Notes: generated from the sequence alone by a model not told the origin. DNA of 64,000 nt from Bacteroidales bacterium (GCA_017616775.1 JAFZXM010000016.1:1-64000), one strand, 5' to 3'. Shown: positions 51,241 to 61,238, numbered from the stretch's first letter. Numbers and translations are program-made.

Positions 51241-52530
51241 ATGCTCATATATAGCCCCCGTCACTCCGCCCGTTTGCAATATGTATTGCAATATGTATTT
51301 GAAGAACAACTGGGCATACCTTATCAAGTGTGCACCCAACGGGAATATTTTGAACAATACCAAGGCGATAAAATAGCCTACAGCCCTACCCCCTGCCATT
51401 CTGTACAAATTATAGCCCACTCCGTGTTGTGGGAACGCGGAGTGCAAAAACACGACATACATAAAAAATATATTGGCAACAATATGGTACTATATGGGCA
51501 TGAACACAACGACTTGCTGGGTTTTGACATATTCGCCGCTGTTTTTTATTGCTTAAGCCGCTACGAAGAATATCTGCCCAATGCAAAGAAAGACCCATGG
51601 GGACGATGGATACCTGCAGACACTTCTTTATATGAAAAAGCCTGGGTTGACAGATGGGTGCTGCTCCTGCGACAAGCTTTGCTGATGCATTTTCCCCATT
51701 TGACATGCAAAGAAAAACATTTTGTTTTCTTACCCACATACGACATAGACATAGCCTATTGCTATGCCGGTAAAACCCGTATGCTCACTGCGGCAGGCTA
51801 TGCCAAACATTTATTGAAAGGAAAATTCGGTTTATTACGCGACAGATATTTTACCCTTTCCCACAAGATGAAGGACCCTTATGACACTTTCGAATATTTG
51901 GAACAGCTTCATAATCAATACCAACTGACGGCCTGCTATTTCTTTCTGGTAGCTCAAAAACGCACTTCAATAGATAAGAACACCCACAGGGACTATGTTC
52001 CGATGCAAAAGCTGATCAGCCATTTGGCTACCAAACACTCCATAGGATTGCACGCTTCTTATCACAGTTTTAAACAAGCCGGCATACAAAATGAAGAAAT
52101 AACTTGGTTGCAGCAATATACTTCCCAAGCCGTCAACAGCAGCCGCCAGCACTATTTGTGCATGGCTATGCCCGGCAGCTACCAACAATTAACCGCTAAC
52201 GGAATATGCAGGGATTTTTCCATGGGCATGGTGCATTCATGGGGGTTCAGGGCCGGCACGTGCAACACTTTTTTATTTTACGACATTTATACCGAACACA
52301 CTACGAATTTGCGCATATATCCGCTCATAGGCATGGAAAACGGCATTAAAGGAAACAATATCAATGAAATGATGCAACATATACTCCCCTATATCAACGA
52401 AACCATACAGTTACAAGGCACTCTCACCACCTTGTTCCATAATCAGTCCTTCGGTATTTACGCCGACAAAAACTATGCCGGATTGTATGAACTGTTGCTG
52501 AAATATATAACGGATAACAAGAGTTGCTGA
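51241..52530 (+). CDS. Polysaccharide deacetylase-like protein
   Basis: This 429-residue protein has no signal peptide. The N-terminal third (IYSPRHSARLQYVLQYVFEEQLGIPYQV) resembles the domain that precedes deacetylase-like barrels in Bacteroidota. The barrel has VFLPTYDIDIAYCY (Asp-x-Asp metal motif, about 168-177), GLHASYHSF (His pair) and SMGMVHSWGFRAGTCNTFLFYD. It may act on a cell-surface glycan, but an enzymatic role is inferred. It is the last gene of the recA operon and ends 10 nt from the convergent acyl-CoA ligase gene. Confidence 0.8.
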   Translation: MLIYSPRHSARLQYVLQYVFEEQLGIPYQVCTQREYFEQYQGDKIAYSPTPCHSVQIIAHSVLWERGVQKHDIHKKYIGNNMVLYGHEHNDLLGFDIFAAVFYCLSRYEEYLPNAKKDPWGRWIPADTSLYEKAWVDRWVLLLRQALLMHFPHLTCKEKHFVFLPTYDIDIAYCYAGKTRMLTAAGYAKHLLKGKFGLLRDRYFTLSHKMKDPYDTFEYLEQLHNQYQLTACYFFLVAQKRTSIDKNTHRDYVPMQKLISHLATKHSIGLHASYHSFKQAGIQNEEITWLQQYTSQAVNSSRQHYLCMAMPGSYQQLTANGICRDFSMGMVHSWGFRAGTCNTFLFYDIYTEHTTNLRIYPLIGMENGIKGNNINEMMQHILPYINETIQLQGTLTTLFHNQSFGIYADKNYAGLYELLLKYITDNKSC

Positions 52531-52540
52531 CAGCTATCAC

Positions 52541-54262
52541 CTATTGCTTGTCCCCTCCGGATGTATTTTCTTGCTTTTCCTTATATTCTTCAATATTTTT
52601 GGCATTTTCGTCATATTTAAACCGACGGATTTTTTGTGTGGCCGTTTTTTCAAAAGGATCTTTCATGGCTTCCACTTTGTCTATTTTTGAATTTTTACCG
52701 ACGGCTTTGTTGACGAATTCCTGCACCGACTTTTTCAAAGCATCCAATTTTTCAAAGAATTGGTCCTCCGTTTCCTGATTCCAATCCAACACATTATCAT
52801 CAAATTTTACCAATGCCACCAAAGAACCGTTCTTTTGCATCACAAGCGATTCATCAACACCTTCCATATCGTTGATTACCATTTCTATTTCCTCGGGATA
52901 AATATTTTCACCCGACGGCCCGAGTATGGTGTTGTTAAGCCTTCCCTTAATATAATAATATCCGTCTTTGTCCACGGATGCTATATCCCCTGTGCGGAAC
53001 CATCCGTCTTCATCCAATACTTTGATGGTTCTTTCCGGATCTTTGTAATAACCTAACATCACATTATCGCCACGACAAACTATTTCCCCTTCTCCCGTTT
53101 GCGGATCTACATTATCCAAACGCACCTCCACCTTGTACGAGGCCAAACCGATAGAGCCCAACCTTTTGCGCTTGTTTACTATCACATTGCAAACCAAAGG
53201 GGCGGTTTCGGTAAGTCCGTAACCTACAGCATAAGGAAAATGACATTTGATGAGGAAATCTTCCACTTTGGTGTCTATTTTTGAACCTCCTACGCCAAAG
53301 AAACGTAATTTGCCTCCGAACTTGCTGACCAACTGACGACCGATAAACCAATATAAAATTTTCGGCAAATGCTGATCCATCCACCGCAACAAACGGCTTT
53401 TGGCTATGGTGGGAACAACGCTGTTGTGATAAATTTTTTCTATTATCAACGGAACTGCCAACATAATAGTAGGCTTTACCTTATGCATGGCAGGAAGCAA
53501 TATGGAAGGGGTGGGAGGCTTGGAAAGATAATAACAACACGCCCCCACATACATGGAATATAAACTGGACACACACATTTCGTAGGCATGTGCCATAGGA
53601 AGGATGGAAAGGAATCTATCGTTTTTAAAACAGGGTTGGGCTTTAAAAGAAGCCACCAAATTGTGACAAATATTACGATGACTCAACATCACGCCTTTGG
53701 CTTTTCCTGTAGTGCCCGATGTATAAATGATGGTAGCCAAATCTTCCGGTTGAGGATCTTTGATCCAACCATTGCACTGAAAATCCTCTTTACGACATTT
53801 GATAAACTCCAAAGTTTCTATATCCACCACCAAAGTAAGCCGGTCTATACATGCTTGATTGAGTTTATACATCAACTTTTGGGAGATAAAAATAACCTTA
53901 CTTTCAGAATGATTCAGTATGTTGGTGACTTCATTTTCGGAGCTATCGGGCAAAATGGGTATTGCCACCCTGCCAAAAGCGGTGGCGGCAAAAAAAGCCA
54001 ATGTCCAATTGGGCATATTTTGCGACAATATGGCCACCTTGTCACCGGCACTAATTCCGAAACGGGACATTCTGGTGGAAAGCATATTACATTTTTCCTT
54101 AAAGCTGATGTAGGTATATTTTTGCCCTCCGTCCACAAATTGGGACATCTCTCTGTTCCAATATTTAGAGGTGGTGTAATCCAACACCTTGTGAAGTGTG
54201 GTACAATATGTTTCTCTGTATTTATTGCGTAATTTATACGGATTCTTTATTCTGTCTGTCAT
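52541..54262 (-). CDS. AMP-forming acyl-CoA ligase (long-chain fatty acid type)
   Basis: This 573-residue adenylate-forming enzyme has the P-loop motif IIYTSGTTGKAKGVMLSHRN (about 170-189), YGLTETAPLV, EIVCRGDNVMLGYYKDPE, GWFRTGDIA and the hinge KGRLNNTILGPSGENIYPEEIE. It activates fatty acids to acyl-CoA. It lies 46 nt downstream of a PlsC-like acyltransferase gene, suggesting use of the acyl-CoA or a shared phospholipid or acyl-chain route. The exact chain length is unknown. Confidence 0.93.
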   Translation of the reverse strand: MTDRIKNPYKLRNKYRETYCTTLHKVLDYTTSKYWNREMSQFVDGGQKYTYISFKEKCNMLSTRMSRFGISAGDKVAILSQNMPNWTLAFFAATAFGRVAIPILPDSSENEVTNILNHSESKVIFISQKLMYKLNQACIDRLTLVVDIETLEFIKCRKEDFQCNGWIKDPQPEDLATIIYTSGTTGKAKGVMLSHRNICHNLVASFKAQPCFKNDRFLSILPMAHAYEMCVSSLYSMYVGACCYYLSKPPTPSILLPAMHKVKPTIMLAVPLIIEKIYHNSVVPTIAKSRLLRWMDQHLPKILYWFIGRQLVSKFGGKLRFFGVGGSKIDTKVEDFLIKCHFPYAVGYGLTETAPLVCNVIVNKRKRLGSIGLASYKVEVRLDNVDPQTGEGEIVCRGDNVMLGYYKDPERTIKVLDEDGWFRTGDIASVDKDGYYYIKGRLNNTILGPSGENIYPEEIEMVINDMEGVDESLVMQKNGSLVALVKFDDNVLDWNQETEDQFFEKLDALKKSVQEFVNKAVGKNSKIDKVEAMKDPFEKTATQKIRRFKYDENAKNIEEYKEKQENTSGGDKQ

Positions 54263-54308
54263 ATTTTTTGTTTTTGTTTTATTGGCAGGCGTTTAACTCC
54301 CTGTTCAT

Positions 54309-54899
54309 TTACAGGGGAACATAACCGTTTTTGTTACGTCCCTGCAATCCCAATGTGGCATAATACTCCTGAATACGTTTGATGTCGGCATTGGCATCAT
54401 CGGTAAGTTGCCATTCCTGTCCTACGGTGATTTCTTTACGACCCCAATCATAATACCCCACATAAACACGTGCTCCTGTTTGTCTGGCTATCAGGTGAAA
54501 ACCCGTTTTCCACTTTTTTACCGCCTTGCGGGTGCCCTCCGGGGCTATGGCTAAATGAAAAAACTCATTCTCATTAAACGTGTTGATAATGCTTCTTACC
54601 GAACTTGTTGCATTCCGCCGGTCAACCGGCACAGCCCCGAAAGCACGCAATACAGGACCGAGAGGCCATACAAAAAATTCTTTTTTTACCATAATATGGG
54701 CAAGTACTCCATATTGGGCATAAAATAAATAACATATGGGAAAATCCATTATGGAGGTATGAGGAACGCCTAACACTATGGCTTTATTACCTTCCATGGG
54801 ACCGCCTATGCTTGTCCATCCCAACTTGCGAAGCAACCAACCGCAAAATTTTGCCCAACGCTTATTGACCTTTGTTTTCACTTTCACCATATGCCGCAT
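54309..54899 (-). CDS. 1-acyl-glycerol-3-phosphate acyltransferase family protein
   Basis: This 196-residue protein carries the acyltransferase motifs HTSIMDF (HX4D, about residues 47-53), the FGAVPVDRR block (about 88-96) and APEGTRK (about 119-125). An alternative ATG lies three codons in. It is shorter than PlsC of E. coli, as usual for Bacteroidota versions. It is in tandem with the acyl-CoA ligase and has a promoter upstream. Confidence 0.9.
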   Translation of the reverse strand: MRHMVKVKTKVNKRWAKFCGWLLRKLGWTSIGGPMEGNKAIVLGVPHTSIMDFPICYLFYAQYGVLAHIMVKKEFFVWPLGPVLRAFGAVPVDRRNATSSVRSIINTFNENEFFHLAIAPEGTRKAVKKWKTGFHLIARQTGARVYVGYYDWGRKEITVGQEWQLTDDANADIKRIQEYYATLGLQGRNKNGYVPL

Positions 54900-54969
54900 T
54901 GTTTTTATACAGGTTTGTATTGATTTGTTTTTGGTTTTTCACTTTCCTGCTTTCTATTTTTAGCGGTTG

Positions 54970-54977
54970 CAAATGTA
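54970..54977 (-). promoter_or_regulatory. -7 promoter element for the acyltransferase-ligase pair
   Basis: The minus strand reads TACATTTG, a full match, 70 nt before the ATG at 54899. Confidence 0.55.
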
Positions 54978-55080
54978 TCATTTTTTATCCGATATCCATA
55001 CCAACAGGATATTGATGATAAATCATTCAATCAAAAGGAAATAAGAAAATTGCGGCAACCGATAAAAACCGTATCTTAGT

Positions 55081-55107
55081 CTTACTCTTGCCAAACGGAT
55101 GAGTAAG
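55081..55107. terminator. Possible terminator after the DUF4301 gene
   Basis: Arms CTTACTC/GAGTAAG enclose a 13-base loop close after the DUF4301 stop. The T-rich side is on the plus strand, so use as a minus-strand terminator is uncertain. Confidence 0.35.
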
Positions 55108-55113
55108 ATTTTC

Positions 55114-56634
55114 TTATTTGCAATGTTCCTTACGCAACAAATCGTTAATGGTTTTCACAGGTGAAAACGTAGACAAGGGCGTAGCCACAAAAACAGTCAG
55201 CCAATTGGACATGGCTCCGTTCCATAGTCCCGGATTTTCTATTGCTTTGATTGTTTTTCCGTTCACGCTCTTACTGCTGACAAAATATCTTTGATAATCA
55301 ACAAAATCCGACAAGCGGAATTTTTCTCCTTTATAATTTTTGATGGAGCATACTATATCCACCGGATTAAAATAGGAAGAACGCATCATGACGGACTGTT
55401 GAGTGCTGTCTTCAAAATTCATTTCTGACGTTTCCACTATTTGCAAACTGCGTACGCCGTTATTATCTTCTGTCCAAAAAGGACCTCCGCCGGGTTCGCC
55501 TTCCTGTTTTACCACTCCGCACACCCTGATAGGCTTGTTCAATAAACGATACAGATATTGTATTTTGTTTGGATTATCCATTTCATAATAATAATGCGGC
55601 AATACTATGTAAAACCTGCGGGTAACCATGAACTCGCAAGCTTTTAACGCTTCGAATGACGGATTGCTTGAATTCAATATACGCATGCAGAAAGCCACAC
55701 TTTTTTGTAAATCCAACAATACGGATAACAATACTTTTTTATATTTTACCGTATCCCCTTTGTACATATCCAAAGTAACGTTGTCTATATTTTTGATAAA
55801 AATAATATCGGCATCTATATCATTCAGATTTTTTATCAAACTTCCATGCCCTCCCGGACGAAATACCAAATTACCGTTTTCATCTCTAAAAGGTTTATTA
55901 TCCTCATCAAAAGCCAACGTATCGGTAGAAGGATGCTGAAACGAGTAGGTGATATCATATGTAACATTGAGCATTTGCTCGTATTTTTCTTTTTTTTGAT
56001 CGACAAAATTTTTAAACAATTGCTCATGCTCGGGAGAAATGGTGAAATGCACATGTGCCACCTTATCGTTTGACACTGCATATAAAGCGGCCTCTACCAA
56101 ATGTTCCTCCACGGCGGTACGAACCTCCTGGTGCGGATATGCATGAAATTCCAACAATCCTTTGGGCAAATGAGCATAATTCAGACCTTCCTTTTCCAAA
56201 AGATAGGTGAAAATTCTTTTATAAATATTCCTATCCTCCGTTTCTTTTGCATCTATATCCAATCCGTGGTCCTGCAAACATTGTCGCAAAGCAGGATAAA
56301 ATGCAAACTTATCCAGATTATCGATTACCTCCTGCACCGATTTCGGTACTGTTTCACCTTGAAGATATACATATATATCTTTGAACATACGGGTAGCTGC
56401 CCCTGAAGCTGGTACAAATTTCACTATTTTTTTATCCCCGACGTTTTTGGCATAAGCGTTCAATATCCGCTTTATACTTGATTCATTGACTACATACAAA
56501 CCGTCATAGGGAAATATGGGAGACACTAATTTTACTCTTGGACAATCGCACAACACCATACTGCATTGATTGTTGAGCGATGTTGTATCTATTTGATGAG
56601 CCTTTATTGCCGCATAATCTTGTTCTGTAAACAT
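55114..56634 (-). CDS. DUF4301-family protein
   Basis: This 506-residue protein has the family marks KFVPASGAATRMFKDIY (about 70-86), LPKGLLEFHAYP, FRPGGHGSLIKNLNDIDADIIFIKNIDNV and CGVVKQEGEPGGGPFW. The PASGAATRM and GGHGSL elements recall sugar nucleotidyltransferase-like folds, but no activity is established. It is widespread in Bacteroidota. It stands alone between two terminator candidates. Confidence 0.9.
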   Translation of the reverse strand: MFTEQDYAAIKAHQIDTTSLNNQCSMVLCDCPRVKLVSPIFPYDGLYVVNESSIKRILNAYAKNVGDKKIVKFVPASGAATRMFKDIYVYLQGETVPKSVQEVIDNLDKFAFYPALRQCLQDHGLDIDAKETEDRNIYKRIFTYLLEKEGLNYAHLPKGLLEFHAYPHQEVRTAVEEHLVEAALYAVSNDKVAHVHFTISPEHEQLFKNFVDQKKEKYEQMLNVTYDITYSFQHPSTDTLAFDEDNKPFRDENGNLVFRPGGHGSLIKNLNDIDADIIFIKNIDNVTLDMYKGDTVKYKKVLLSVLLDLQKSVAFCMRILNSSNPSFEALKACEFMVTRRFYIVLPHYYYEMDNPNKIQYLYRLLNKPIRVCGVVKQEGEPGGGPFWTEDNNGVRSLQIVETSEMNFEDSTQQSVMMRSSYFNPVDIVCSIKNYKGEKFRLSDFVDYQRYFVSSKSVNGKTIKAIENPGLWNGAMSNWLTVFVATPLSTFSPVKTINDLLRKEHCK

Positions 56635-56663
56635 AATACCGACCGTTTAATTATTAATACTAT

Positions 56664-56696
56664 AAAAAAGACAGGTTGAAACCTGTCTTTTTTTTA
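56664..56696 (-). terminator. Terminator after the lipocalin-like gene
   Basis: Arms AAAAAGACAGGT/ACCTGTCTTTTT around a TGAA loop, with T-runs on both sides, lie 3 nt past the stop at 56699. Confidence 0.9.
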
Positions 56697-56698
56697 AT

Positions 56699-57145
56699 CT
56701 ACAAAGAAGTTTTCTTAGTAAAAATCTTTTCTCCTTTTGTATATCCTTCCGATTCGAAATCTTTATGTTTCAAAATCAGCTTGTCACCATCTATTTTGTA
56801 TTTATATTGCACATCAGCTATTTTTTCACCATCATCTCTTATTTGATCATAAAAATACAAGGTATTATGCTTGCGTTCAAATGTGCCTATCACAGTCCAA
56901 CGGGTATATTTGCCCTCACTGCGCAACATATAATTTTGAGTAAACAACTGTTTGCTTCCCGAATCGAAAGTGAGTATTTCTTTACAAGAATCCACAGCCA
57001 AACCTTTAGCTGCTTTTATATCCACTTCCCAAGAGCCTAAAATTGACATTTTGTCATACTTATTACAACTTGTTGCAATTAATGCTGTCAGTGCAAAAAC
57101 TATTGCCAACGACAACATTCCTTTTGATAAATTTTTTATTTTCAT
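56699..57145 (-). CDS. Lipocalin-like lipoprotein
   Basis: This 148-residue protein has a lipoprotein signal ending LIATSC (Cys about 27). A small beta-barrel-like domain then opens with the lipocalin-type GSWEVD motif, followed by RWTVIGTFERKHNTLYFYD and a C-terminal KIDGDKLILKHKDFESEGYTKGEKIFTKK. Bacteroidota encode many such lipocalin-like lipoproteins of unknown ligand. It is 30 nt downstream of hldD and may be part of that transcript. Confidence 0.75.
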   Translation of the reverse strand: MKIKNLSKGMLSLAIVFALTALIATSCNKYDKMSILGSWEVDIKAAKGLAVDSCKEILTFDSGSKQLFTQNYMLRSEGKYTRWTVIGTFERKHNTLYFYDQIRDDGEKIADVQYKYKIDGDKLILKHKDFESEGYTKGEKIFTKKTSL

Positions 57146-57175
57146 ATTATTTTAATATTTGATTGTTAATATTCT

Positions 57176-58147
57176 TTAGTAACAACTATGTTTTATCAAA
57201 TAATTTTGAACATAATCTTTTATACCCTCTTCCAATGAAGTAAAAGGTTTATCATATCCCGCATCGCGCAATTTTTCCATTTCGGCTTGCGTAAAATATT
57301 GATATTTGTCCCTAATATCCAACGGGGTATCTATAAATTCTATATTTTCGGCTTTTCCCATAGCGGCAAAAGTTGCTTTTGCCAAATCCAAAAACGAGCG
57401 GGCCTGCCCTGTTCCCACATTATACAAACCCGATTCCGGACGATTTTCCATAAGGAACAATATTACCGACAAAACATCTTTCACATAGACAAAATCGCGG
57501 GATTGTTCACCGTCTGCCACATCGGGACGGTGCGAACGGAACAATTGCATCTTACCACTGCTGTTTATCTCCTCAAAAGCATGCAACACCACCGAGGCCA
57601 TTCTTTTTTTGTGATATTCATTGGGACCATAAACATTGAAAAACTTTAATCCCGCCCAAAACGGAGGCTCCTCTTCCTGCTCCAATGCCCATTTGTCGAA
57701 TTCATTTTTGGATATTCCATACAAATTAAGTGGTTGTAACATATCCACTATACGATGGCTGTCTTCAAAACCATGCTCTCCCATACCGTATGTGGCTGCA
57801 GATGAAGCATATATAAGAGGAAGATTATATAAACAACAATTTTCCCATATTTGCTGCGTGTAACTGAGATTCAACTCGTCCAACAACTCCCAATTTTGCT
57901 CGGTAGTATCGGTGCGGGCACCGATATGAAGCACAAAACCGACCATATCATGATTGGCTTCCAACCATGAAAAAAATTCGGTGCGACTAACCTTTTCGGC
58001 ATATGTCTTATGCTCTATATTGCACTTTTTTTCTATTTTTGAAAAATCATCTACCGCTACCAAATTATGGTAACCTGAATCATACAACTTTTGCAATAAG
58101 CAACTTCCTATAAATCCGGCAGCGCCTGTTACAACTATATAGTTCAT
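57176..58147 (-). CDS. hldD: ADP-L-glycero-D-manno-heptose-6-epimerase
   Basis: This 323-residue SDR-fold enzyme has the NAD(P) motif GAAGFIGS (8-15), the SSAATYG block and the YxxxK catalytic pair (Tyr143, Lys147 in LYGISKNEF). GLKFFNVYGPNEYHKKRMASVV and LFRSHRPDVADGEQSRDFVYVKDV are specific to HldD (RfaD). It makes the heptose donor for lipopolysaccharide inner core. It has its own promoter. Confidence 0.95.
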   Translation of the reverse strand: MNYIVVTGAAGFIGSCLLQKLYDSGYHNLVAVDDFSKIEKKCNIEHKTYAEKVSRTEFFSWLEANHDMVGFVLHIGARTDTTEQNWELLDELNLSYTQQIWENCCLYNLPLIYASSAATYGMGEHGFEDSHRIVDMLQPLNLYGISKNEFDKWALEQEEEPPFWAGLKFFNVYGPNEYHKKRMASVVLHAFEEINSSGKMQLFRSHRPDVADGEQSRDFVYVKDVLSVILFLMENRPESGLYNVGTGQARSFLDLAKATFAAMGKAENIEFIDTPLDIRDKYQYFTQAEMEKLRDAGYDKPFTSLEEGIKDYVQNYLIKHSCY

Positions 58148-58176
58148 TTCTATTTTCCTTAATTAAGAATATTTTG

Positions 58177-58184
58177 CAAAAATA
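58177..58184 (-). promoter_or_regulatory. -7 promoter element for hldD
   Basis: The minus strand reads TATTTTTG, a full match, 29 nt before the ATG. Confidence 0.6.
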
Positions 58185-58338
58185 CTATTTTTTTTATTAT
58201 GAACACAATTTCTCCCTTTTTTTATAAAAATTTATATCCCATTCTCTCCGTCAAAAAAGGAAATAATGTTTCTGATAACATGTCGTGCCTGATTTTGTAA
58301 CGGATAAACGGCTTTTTTAACAGTTATACAGAATGTGT

Positions 58339-59343
58339 TCAGGAGTGCAATATTTTAACCACAAGCTCTTTTAACAATTGCGGCCTGTCTGTGGTATAAC
58401 CTCTGCCTCCTTTGTCATCTACGGAATACTGATTTATCAGGTGCAAAATATTCCGTATGCCGTTAATGGAATATCTGCTGTTGGAATAGAATCCGTATTC
58501 TTTCCAATGCACTCCTATTGACTTAAGATACATTTCACTTTTATCCGCGGAATAATAACATTTCATCAATTGGAAAAATGCCGCATGAAGAATATTAAAA
58601 TAACCGGGCAAACATTTATGCGGATTATTGACATAATATTCGCAAATAGCATAAGCTTTATCGTAATTTCGGGACAGAACGGCTGTTTGGAGTTCATATA
58701 TATTAAACTCCCTGCTTATTCCTATATGCTTTTCTATCAACTCTTTTGTCAGCTCCTGGCATTGTCCCTTCGGAGTTAAAGCGCTTATTTTATTCAATTC
58801 ATTGCTTATACGGGTTAAATCTCCCACATTTGCAATTAATAATTGAGCCTCCCTTTCATGGATAATTAAATTTTTTTCATCAGCCATGCGTTTAACATGT
58901 TCCGCCATTTTGTTTTCATATATTTTGGGAGAATCAAAAAACAATCCGTTTTCTTGTATTTGCCTGCTCAATGATGTTTTTCCGTTTAATTTTTCACCTT
59001 CCATAAACGACAACACCAATACTGTTTGCGGTTGCGGACTTTTTGCATAGGCACTCAAGTCTTCTATTTTTTTCAGATGTTGCGCTTCCCGCACTATCAC
59101 CAAGCGCAACGGAGCCATCATGGGATATTGGCGGGCGGCGGCGGCAACAGCTTGCGGCGTGGTATCAAGCCCGTAAAACAAATTAAAATTAAAATCCCGC
59201 ATTGCCTCGTCTTCAAAAAACGTGTCTTGTATCAGGTGCGTGAGCTTGTCTACATAATAAGGCTCCTCCCCTTGCAATAAAATGAGGGGTTGATACTTTT
59301 TTTGATTAATAAGATTCAGCAAAACATCATAAGTTACTTTCAT
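58339..59343 (-). CDS. holA: DNA polymerase III subunit delta
   Basis: This 334-residue clamp-loader subunit opens the sliding clamp. QPLILLQGEEPYYVDKLTHLIQD (about 18-40) is the N-terminal delta block. LRLVIVREAQHLKKIEDLSAYAKSPQPQTVLVLSFMEGEKLNGKTSLSRQIQENG is the central AAA+-like block without a functional P-loop. REFNIYELQTAVLSRNYDKAYAICEYY is the collar domain. Its start overlaps the dapA stop by 4 nt. Confidence 0.93.
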   Translation of the reverse strand: MKVTYDVLLNLINQKKYQPLILLQGEEPYYVDKLTHLIQDTFFEDEAMRDFNFNLFYGLDTTPQAVAAAARQYPMMAPLRLVIVREAQHLKKIEDLSAYAKSPQPQTVLVLSFMEGEKLNGKTSLSRQIQENGLFFDSPKIYENKMAEHVKRMADEKNLIIHEREAQLLIANVGDLTRISNELNKISALTPKGQCQELTKELIEKHIGISREFNIYELQTAVLSRNYDKAYAICEYYVNNPHKCLPGYFNILHAAFFQLMKCYYSADKSEMYLKSIGVHWKEYGFYSNSRYSINGIRNILHLINQYSVDDKGGRGYTTDRPQLLKELVVKILHS

Positions 59344-60215
59344 CGGGCAAGCAAATTTTGTATATATTGTTCTGTCTCTTTAGAAATTTCAACCAAAGGC
59401 AAACGCACGTCTTTATTGATAAGCCCCTTTTGATACAGCATATATTTTATTCCCGAAGGGCTTCCGTCCATAAAACAAGCTTTCATCAAATCCATTAATT
59501 GAAAATGTATGTTTTTAGCCTCATCAAACCTGCCGTTGATGCCTGCATGCACCATAGCTGAAAATTCATTGGGAAAGGCATTGGCAATAACGCTTATCAC
59601 GCCATCTGCCCCGCAAGCCAAAAGCGGCAGGGTCAGCATATCGTCTCCGGATATGACTAAAAAATCTTCCGGTCTGTTATGCAAGATATGCATAATTTGG
59701 AACATATTGCCGGATGCTTCTTTAATACCTATCACATTGGGTATGGTCCGGGCTATTTCCAAGGTGGTGTCGGCGGCGATGTTCACACCTGCACGGCCGG
59801 GCACATTATACAATATAATAGGTAAAGAGCTATGGGAGGCTATACATTGGTAATGGCCTATCAATCCTCTTTGCTGCGGCTTGTTGTAATAAGGGGCCAC
59901 CGATAATATAGCCGATACTTTTGACAAGTCAAAATAATGTATTTGCTCGTTTACTTCCAATGGATTGTTGGTGCCTATTCCCACCACTATCGGCACTCTC
60001 AAAGCCGTACATTCTATGATGGTATCCAATATTTGTTTGCGTTCGGCAAATGATAAAGTGGGCGTTTCTCCTGTAGTACCCAATGCTACTATATAATCCA
60101 CGCCTCCGGCTATCACATGGTTCACCATGCGGCCGATAGCTTCAAAATCTATGCTTTTATCATTCTTAAAAGGAGTGACCAACGCCACACCCGTTCCTTT
60201 CAGTATTTTTTTCAT
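59340..60215 (-). CDS. dapA: 4-hydroxy-tetrahydrodipicolinate synthase
   Basis: This 291-residue TIM-barrel aldolase is in the lysine/diaminopimelate pathway. The Schiff-base lysine is Lys165 in VIGIKEASGN. The catalytic Tyr136 is in ILYNVPGRAG, and the Thr47-Thr48 pair is in GTTGETPT. It sits between the TPR gene (12 nt) and holA (4-nt overlap). Confidence 0.96.
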   Translation of the reverse strand: MKKILKGTGVALVTPFKNDKSIDFEAIGRMVNHVIAGGVDYIVALGTTGETPTLSFAERKQILDTIIECTALRVPIVVGIGTNNPLEVNEQIHYFDLSKVSAILSVAPYYNKPQQRGLIGHYQCIASHSSLPIILYNVPGRAGVNIAADTTLEIARTIPNVIGIKEASGNMFQIMHILHNRPEDFLVISGDDMLTLPLLACGADGVISVIANAFPNEFSAMVHAGINGRFDEAKNIHFQLMDLMKACFMDGSPSGIKYMLYQKGLINKDVRLPLVEISKETEQYIQNLLAR

Positions 60216-60227
60216 TCTTTATAACGC

Positions 60228-61238
60228 TTATTTTTTTATTTTACTCCGCACATCCAATATATAGGAAACCAGCGATTCTATTCCGTCTTTGTCTATAAAC
60301 ATGGCCGTTTGCGGCATAGACGGAAGCAAAGCTTCGTAAATGACATAGGATTCAAAACAATGGTTATTCAATGCCAACTTCATCACTTTTGTTGCTATTT
60401 CCTTTTTGGCAGCCTTATTGGAAAAAGCCAGTTGCATATATGCGGCAACAGCCTCTTTTTCTCCCAATAAGATATTATTGCCCATTGCATCTGCATAACC
60501 CGGTTCATATTTCCATACAGCTTTGGCCATAGCATATGTCATCCAATAGTCCTTATATACTATCCTTACCGTTTCCTCATCACTTTCTGTATCGTAATCT
60601 TCAGAGAGGTCATATATCGGTGTGAAATACCAATCGGTATAATTTTTTTTGTTCAAACCATAAATTCTTATCAATTGGGTGGTCAAACGGGGATTGTTGC
60701 GGTTTAACACCTTGGCAATTGTAATTTCTTTCAAAGCCTTGTCTGGCTGTCCCAAATGAACATATGCATTTGCACATGCCCAATGGGCCAGATAATCCAA
60801 ATAATTGGAATCTATGGCCTTTTGATACCAAGAGAGTGCGTCTGAATAACTGTTTTGATGATAATAGGTATCACCTATATATACCCATACCTTATAATAG
60901 GAGGGAAACACCTTTAAGGTTTTCATATAATAGTTGCGTGCCTGATTAAAATCATTTTTTTCGAAAAACGATTCCGCTTGTTCCATATAGAACATCGCAC
61001 TGTCGTTGGGCTCGTATCGTGTTACGGCATGTGTTGAACCGTCAATTTCTGTTTGATAGAAATCGTTTGTTAGTACCAATTCCGAGTAATCGGTAGGAGA
61101 CGGATTTCCCGTTTGCAGCGAATAGGTGATTTTTGAATCATCCATTGTTTGGATTATCTCTCTCATAGAGTGTATATTTTGTGCTGACACACTATAAAAT
61201 GCGATGCATGAAAAGCAAATGGAAAACAATGTTCTCAT
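60228..61238 (-). CDS. TPR-repeat exported protein
   Basis: About 336 residues from ATG 61238, chosen because a signal peptide (MRTLFSICFSCIAFYSVSAQ) starts there and a -7 element lies 16 nt upstream. The earlier frame start at 61289 would precede the promoter. Several TPRs occupy about residues 80-200 (AMFYMEQAESFFEKNDFNQARNYYMKTLKVFPSYYKVW, ALSWYQKAIDSNYLDYLAHWACANAYVHLGQPDKALKEI). The C-terminal half is helical and unassigned. It is co-transcribed with dapA and holA. Confidence 0.85.
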   Translation of the reverse strand: MRTLFSICFSCIAFYSVSAQNIHSMREIIQTMDDSKITYSLQTGNPSPTDYSELVLTNDFYQTEIDGSTHAVTRYEPNDSAMFYMEQAESFFEKNDFNQARNYYMKTLKVFPSYYKVWVYIGDTYYHQNSYSDALSWYQKAIDSNYLDYLAHWACANAYVHLGQPDKALKEITIAKVLNRNNPRLTTQLIRIYGLNKKNYTDWYFTPIYDLSEDYDTESDEETVRIVYKDYWMTYAMAKAVWKYEPGYADAMGNNILLGEKEAVAAYMQLAFSNKAAKKEIATKVMKLALNNHCFESYVIYEALLPSMPQTAMFIDKDGIESLVSYILDVRSKIKK

